This document shows, in pieces, positions 63,001 through 64,000 of a stretch of 64,000 nucleotides of DNA. The stretch is taken from NCBI RefSeq assembly GCF_900324475.1, contig NZ_LT992502.1, positions 2,170,001 through 2,234,000 of the forward strand. The letters run 5' to 3'. The DNA comes from Enterobacter bugandensis. GTDB taxonomy: Bacteria; Pseudomonadota; Gammaproteobacteria; Enterobacterales; Enterobacteriaceae. Made by a program: the position numbers and the translations under genes. Positions within the stretch are counted from its first letter, which is position 1; each line of letters begins with the position of its first letter. A model generated the notes under the pieces. That model made no database searches, was not told where the DNA came from, and saw nothing but the letters and a program-made list of their open reading frames with translations.

Positions 63001-64000
63001 ATAACGTGATTAACGGCAGCGAAGCGGCTGCGGGCGTGACCATCTCCGGCACCACCACGGCGGAAGCCGGGCAGACGGTCACCGTGACGCTGGGCGGCAA
63101 GAGCTATAGCGCTCAGGTGCAGCAGGGCGGTATCTGGAGCGTCAACGTGCCGGGCACCGACCTCTCCGCACTGGCCGATAACGGTTACACCCTGCAGGTC
63201 AGCGTGAGCGACGCCGCGGGTAACCCGGGCAGCGCGGGCAAAGCGATTACGCTTGATACCACACCGCCGTCCGTCAGCTTTAAGGCTGTGGCGGGCGATG
63301 ACGTCATCAACAGCGTGGAGCACGGGCAGGCGCAGATCGTGAGCGGAACGGCAACCGGCGCGAGCGTCGGCGATAAGCTGGTCATCACCATCGGTTCGAA
63401 CCAGTACACCACCACCGTTGACGCCAGCGGCAACTGGAGCGTGGGCGTTCCGGCCAGCGTGATTTCTGCCCTGACCGACGGCACCGTGACCATTAGCGCG
63501 ACCATTACCGACAGCGCGGGCAACAGCAGCACCCAGACTCACGATGTGGTGGTGAACACGGCTTCCGTGGCGCTGACGGTGAACACCCTCAGCGGTGACG
63601 ACGTCATCAACGCGACAGAAGCGGGTAGTTCGCTGGTGATTAACGGCTCCAGCGCCCAGTTCGCCAGCGGGACGCAGGTCACCGTGACGCTGAACGGCAA
63701 GACCTATACGGCCACCATCCAGAACGACGGCAGCTGGACGACCACCGTTCCGGCCGCAGACGTGGGTGCCCTGGCCGATGGCGCGAGCTATCAGGTATCC
63801 GTGTCGGCGCAGGACAGCGCGGGCAACAGCGCCTCGGCGACGCACGGCATCAGCGTGGATACCACCGCGCCTGTCGTGAGCATTGCGACGCTGTCGGGTG
63901 ACGACATGCTGAACGCGCTGGAAGCGCAGCAGCCGCTGACGGTACACGGGTCGTCCAGCGCGGAGGCGGGCCAGACCGTCACCGTGACGCTGGGCGGCAA
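51078..64000 (+). CDS. bapA: Giant BapA-type adhesin, 3' end outside window
   Basis: The ATG at 51078 is preceded by AAGGAGAGGAAT and the frame stays open to the last base, at least 4,307 codons. Residues 1-130 form a BapA-like prefix module without a signal peptide, followed by a glycine-rich hydrophobic segment at about 134-153 (PWGWIAGAALGGGAIGALLA) and an Ig-like domain at about 175-270. From about residue 271 onward some 41 Ig-like repeats of about 100 residues follow, each with a DDVIN or DNVIN turn and an aspartate-rich start. The protein would be exported by a type I system through the TolC-like protein encoded upstream and act in surface attachment and biofilm formation. Only two cysteines were noticed, at residues 67 and 1952. 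The C-terminal secretion signal is not in view. The symbol bapA is by similarity in plan. Confidence 0.9.
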   Translation, partial: MSNVKVVDVIIRKTAEKTKLTGEGNLSVSISSPSVLEIQGSAQDVVRYVRQGKDLLIYMKDGSVIRCNNYFVEDPETQHQSELVFNDGQELTHLSFADAGEASGVAATELTAQATPISSIEPFLEQGSALSDAPWGWIAGAALGGGAIGALLAHGGDGETKTKVIDNTKEVESATPTFLLSDKVGDKQGVLSANALTDDNAPTFSGTGQPGATIQIKDGSGSTIASAMVGKDGTWTVKLPTQADGEHTWSVVQIDGSKTTSAGNITVTVSTSEATLTLATTAGDNVINASEQSAGFTLSGSSQHLAQGTDVSVTLNGKAYTAQVGADGAWSVNVPAADAQALSDGTWTVSVSGKDAAGNTVSGSQTIGVDTAAPTLSVDTLAQDNIINAAEHNQPLTLSGKTNAEAGQIVTVTLNGKNYNATVGSDGTWSVTLAASEVHALNEGHHTLTVNVSDKAGNGSSVTADFTVDTNAPVVTINTVAGDDILNTSEQGQAQIISGQASGAAAGDVVTVTVGGQTFTGVVQVDGSWSVGVPASVVGALGEGNHTIAVSVTDAAGNTGSAMHGIALSGNPPEFTIDAISQDNVLNAREAMQPLSLSGTSNLPDGSAVTVTLNNVSYQATVENGIWTVQVPVSDVLNLANTLYSVSVSGTDSVGNSGSAEANLLVDTVLPKVIINTFAGDNLVNNAEAGVDQTLSGRVTGAAAGDTVSVTVGGKSYSATVGSDLTWNVTIPSADLQAFGDGDLTFTASVTNGHGNTGTGERDININAELPGLRVNTISGDDVINAIEQQQDLTVTGASTHLAAGTPIVVTINNVDYQAVVTASGGWSIGVPAADLQAWTAGGMTVSVSAEDAWGNTVAAEHPIELDLNAVAVTIDTVSGDDLLNAAEKGSDLTLSGQTQGVEAGQTVVVKFADQTFTAQVQQDGSWSLTVPANAMETLIDGRAQVSVSVTNVSGNSADASRVVTVDTQPPAITLDNLTDDNIINAAEAQQDLVLSGSTTAETGQTVTVTLNGKNYQTTVQADGTWTLNVPAADVGALADGTVTVTASVSDVAGNSSSTDRVGLVDATVPQVTINDFVTDTNTVNQLAHSQAQILSGSVTGAAAGDLVTITINNVDYTTAVDAAGNWSLGLPASVVQGLTDGTWTINVSVTDRSGNTGSSSLDVVVNTVTPVIGINTLAVDDVINAAEKGEDLLLSGTSNQPEGTTITVNLNGINYTTTTNASGSWSVTVPASAVSALGEANYTVTASVTDNVGNSASTSHDVLVDSALPVVTINTFATDNIVNAAEVTAGQTLTGKVSNAASGDTVTIILGGQTYTATVQDDLSWSLPLTESQLTALGNGELAVSASVTNAHGNTGSTSLDFTIDAQLPGLRIDTVAGDDVINVIEHAQNLIVSGSSTDLAAGSTVTVTINGKIYSATVLADGTWQAAVPAADVSQWADGSLDIKASAQDPSGNPVTIGTVVDVDLAPVAVSINSVTADNVLNAAEKGQDLVLSGSSANVEAGQTVTITFAGKTYTTTVNANGDWTYTVPAADLSGLKDGDASVQVSVSNLNGNAASSAQEFSIDTAAPTVTINTISGDNMLNAAEAAQDLTLSGTSTAEAGQTVTVTFNGNQYTAQVQADGSWTLVVPAADLAGITDGSAAVTATVSDKAGNPASADASVLVDTTVPQISFNIVAGDDIVNIAEHGQALIVSGKVTGAQAGDVITVTLNGKDYTAMLDASGSWSVGVPAADVGTLANGEQTISATLTDKAGNSTTATHEFDVSLAAPEIAINTLALDDVINAVEKGQDLLISGTSNQPEGTAITVILNGISYAATTNASGGWSVTVPAANVSALGEASYTVTAGVTDSAGNGANASHSVLVDSALPQVTINVIAIDDVINAAEVASGQTLSGKVSGAASGDTVTLSIGGNTYTATVQDDLSWSVNVPSAVLTAIGNGDLTVSASVTNGHCNTGFGEREITIDANLPGLRVDTVAGDDVINSIEHAQNLIITGSSDGLAAGAALSVIVNGKTYAATVLADGTWTAAIPAADVSALGAGTVTVKVEGNSAAGNPVSISHDVKVDLATVAISIDAIATDDVINAAEKGADLVLSGSTSNVEENQTVYITFGGKSYTAKVDASGNWTATVPSADLAGLKDGDASVQVSVTNVNGNSASAGREYGVDATAPTVSIEIVSDNNIINAAEAQQDLVVNGVSNAEAGQTVTVTLNGVDYTTTVQANGSWSVTVPSADVGAITDGNYTVSAAVSDKAGNPASAARDVLVDTTVPQLTINTVSDDDVINSAEHGQALIVTGSVTGAAAGDVVTVTINNKDYTATLDASGNWSVGVPAADVGALTAGDYTITAALTDKAGNSNSATREVEVNLSAPVLTIDTVSGDDVINSSEKTQDLTITGTASGLAAGAVVNVMLNGKAYSATVEANGQWSTTVPASEVGQLGEALYTVTASATDSVGNGTSTSHTVNVESVLPGVTINTVAGDDVINAAELAAGQTISGKVVNAEAGNTVTVTIGGNSYTATVQSDLTWSVDVPESVLTALGNGDLTVTASVTNGVGNSGSGEREIAIDASLPGLRVDTVAGDDVINSIEHGQNLIITGSSNGLSAGTALTVTVNGKTYPATVLADGTWSAALPSADVSALAAGTVTVTVEGQSSAGNPVSISHDVTVDLANVAISIDAIATDDVINAAEKGADLELSGTTSNVEENQTVTITFGGKNYTATVDAEGKWTATVPAADLAGLKDGDASVQVSVTNVNGNSASAGREYSVDATAPSVTINTIATDDILNATEAQSDLAISGSSTAEAGQTVTVSLNGKDYTSTVSADGSWTLNVPSADLAALNDGSVTVTASVSDKAGNPASVNHNLTVDVTVPAVTINAVAGDDVINVAEHGQAQIISGTATGAAAGDKVTVTIGGQTYTTVLDAAGNWSVGVPASVISGLSDGTVTVTASVTDAAGNTGSGTHNVTVDTGLPSVNFNAISGDNVLNAVEKGQDLSVSGTSANLAEGTVVTVTLNGKNYTATTAADGTWSLTVPAADLAGLGQASYTLNATATNGVGNSVSSAANLLVDTALPTVTINTVAGDNVINAAEVAAGQTLSGTVANAEAGNTVTVTIGGNSYTATVQNDLSWSVNVPSDVLTALGNGSLSVTATVTNGHGNTGSGEREIAIDANLPGLRVNTVAGDDVVNSIEHAQNLIVTGSSDGLAAGTTLTVTVNGKDYAATVLADGTWSAAVPSADVSAWPEGTVKISVTGDSAAGNPITISHDVTVDLASVAISINAIATDDVINAAEKGADLVLSGATTNVEAGQTVTLSLNGKIYTTTVEADGNWTYTVPAADLAGLKDGDASLQVSVTNVNGNSASAGREYSVDATAPSVTINKMATDDILNATEAQSDLTVSGTSTAEAGQTVTVSLNGKDYTTTVGADGSWTLNVPAADLASLSDGSVTVTASVSDKAGNPASVNHNLTVDVTVPAVTINTVAGDDVINLAEHAQAQIISGTATGAAAGDKVTVTIGGQTYTTVLDAAGNWSVGVPASVISGLSDGTVTVTASVTDAAGNTGSGSHNVTVDTGLPSVGFNAISGDNVLNAVEKGQELSVSGTSANLAEGTVVTVALNGKNYTATTAADGTWSLTVPAADLAGLGEANYTLSAAATNGVGNSVSNTANLLVDTALPTVTINTVAGDNVINAAEVAAGQTITGKVANAEAGNTVTMNIGGNSYTATVQSDLTWSVSVPESVLTALGNGDLTVSATVTNGHGNTGAGEREIVIDASLPGLRINTVAGDDVINSIEHGQNLIVTGSSDGLAAGTTLTVTVNGKTYAASVLANGTWSAAIPAADVGALAAGAVTVTVAGQSSAGNPVSISHDVTVDLAAVAISIDAIATDDVINAAEKGADLVLSGSTSNVEENQTVTIAFGGKTYTAKVDADGNWTATVPSADLAGLKDGDASVQVSVTNVHGNSATAGREYSVDATAPTVTIDTVAGDNVINGSEAAAGVTISGTTTAEAGQTVTVTLGGKSYSAQVQQGGIWSVNVPGTDLSALADNGYTLQVSVSDAAGNPGSAGKAITLDTTPPSVSFKAVAGDDVINSVEHGQAQIVSGTATGASVGDKLVITIGSNQYTTTVDASGNWSVGVPASVISALTDGTVTISATITDSAGNSSTQTHDVVVNTASVALTVNTLSGDDVINATEAGSSLVINGSSAQFASGTQVTVTLNGKTYTATIQNDGSWTTTVPAADVGALADGASYQVSVSAQDSAGNSASATHGISVDTTAPVVSIATLSGDDMLNALEAQQPLTVHGSSSAEAGQTVTVTLGG
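51888..64000 (+). repeat. Array of about 41 Ig-like repeats within the adhesin gene
   Basis: Tandem units of about 297-303 bases. The anchor codons for the D-D/N-x-[IL]-N turn lie at 51927 (first) and 63900 (last), giving a mean period of 299 bases over 40 intervals. All units stay in one frame. Units share the core xVTVTLNGKxYTATV, ADGxWSVxVPAADV and TDxAGNTxS, with variable ends. The array continues past the window edge. Confidence 0.92.
52182..62955 (+). repeat. Higher-order repeat: six copies of a six-unit block (1.79-1.80 kb)
   Basis: Six unit types recur in the same order. Anchors of the first type (NAAEAxQDL, TAEAGQT) lie at 52227, 54018, 55815, 57609, 59406, 61203 and 63000; intervals are 1791, 1797, 1794, 1797, 1797 and 1797 bases. 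Another type, LPGLRxxTVAGDDVxNSIEH, recurs at about 53400, 55200, 57000, 58790, 60590 and 62380. The remaining types are recognisable by GAAAGD, LDDVINAVEKGQDL, AAEVAAGQTLSG and ATDDVINAAEKGADL. Boundaries are approximate. The cycle is broken at the 41st unit (63900). Confidence 0.88.

Noticed and set aside
59517..63947. Very long minus-strand frames (742 and 703 codons) in the adhesin region, and others at 51858-53156, 55266-56747 and 57957-59051
   Set aside because: They are antisense shadows of the repetitive adhesin gene, made of Gly/Val/Arg/His-rich repeats mirrored from its codon pattern, with no family resemblance and no ribosome binding sites.
51888..64000. Regular spacing of repeats as a possible CRISPR array
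   Set aside because: The period is 300 bases, units are coding in one frame and show protein-level conservation; there are no short identical repeats with unique spacers.

Overview
The window looks like a chromosomal segment of an enteric bacterium of the Enterobacter type (inference). The paa, azoR-hrpA, ydcF, gapC and cybB genes are close relatives of Escherichia coli proteins and lie in the E. coli K-12 chromosomal order. GC-rich coding sequence and REP-type intergenic palindromes fit the same group. No rRNA or tRNA gene, CRISPR array, insertion sequence or prophage was recognised.

Layout. (1) 1-9283: the 3' part of the aerobic phenylacetate (paa) catabolic operon, from the tail of paaC through paaK, then the repressor gene paaX and paaY. 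(2) 9192-22922: an accessory stretch, rich in regulators, between paaY and the backbone that resumes at yaiL/azoR. It has a beta-lactamase-fold lipoprotein, a glutathione peroxidase, a TSUP permease, AraC, XRE-cupin, LysR and two TetR regulators, a LysE exporter, a B3/B4 editing-domain protein beside a DapA-like aldolase, two VOC proteins, a WbuC cupin, a quinone-reductase-like flavoprotein, and unknown proteins. (3) 23180-29066: a tight eight-gene operon for lipid modification (SnoaL-like, SDR, FAD oxidoreductase, DUF1365, CFA-type methyltransferase, DUF2878, chalcone-isomerase-like, DUF3833 lipoprotein), preceded by a 32-bp near-palindrome. (4) 29063-33020: a tandem pair of small DMT transporters with a divergent LysR gene, then the folate-independent methionine synthase pair mesD/mesX with two MetR-like boxes upstream. 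(5) 33275-48902: mostly conserved backbone (yaiL, an RluA-family synthase, azoR, hrpA, ydcF, gapC, cybB, ydgJ and a DeoR regulator), interrupted by an O-methyltransferase and a three-part drug efflux operon. (6) 48903-64000: a long AT-rich intergenic region, a TolC-family outer membrane protein, and a giant BapA-type adhesin whose reading frame stays open from 51078 to the end of the window (at least 4,307 codons).

The adhesin is the most striking feature. After a BapA-like N-terminal module it consists of about 41 Ig-like repeats of about 100 residues. These are arranged as a higher-order repeat: six distinguishable unit types recur in fixed order with a 1.79-1.80 kb period, giving six full cycles. 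The last two full cycles are very alike, which suggests a recent block duplication. The gene has no stop codon inside the window, so a caller that requires a stop would miss it and might instead report long antisense shadow frames. Together with the upstream TolC-like protein it forms part of a type I secretion/adhesion locus; the ABC transporter and membrane fusion genes would be expected beyond the right edge.
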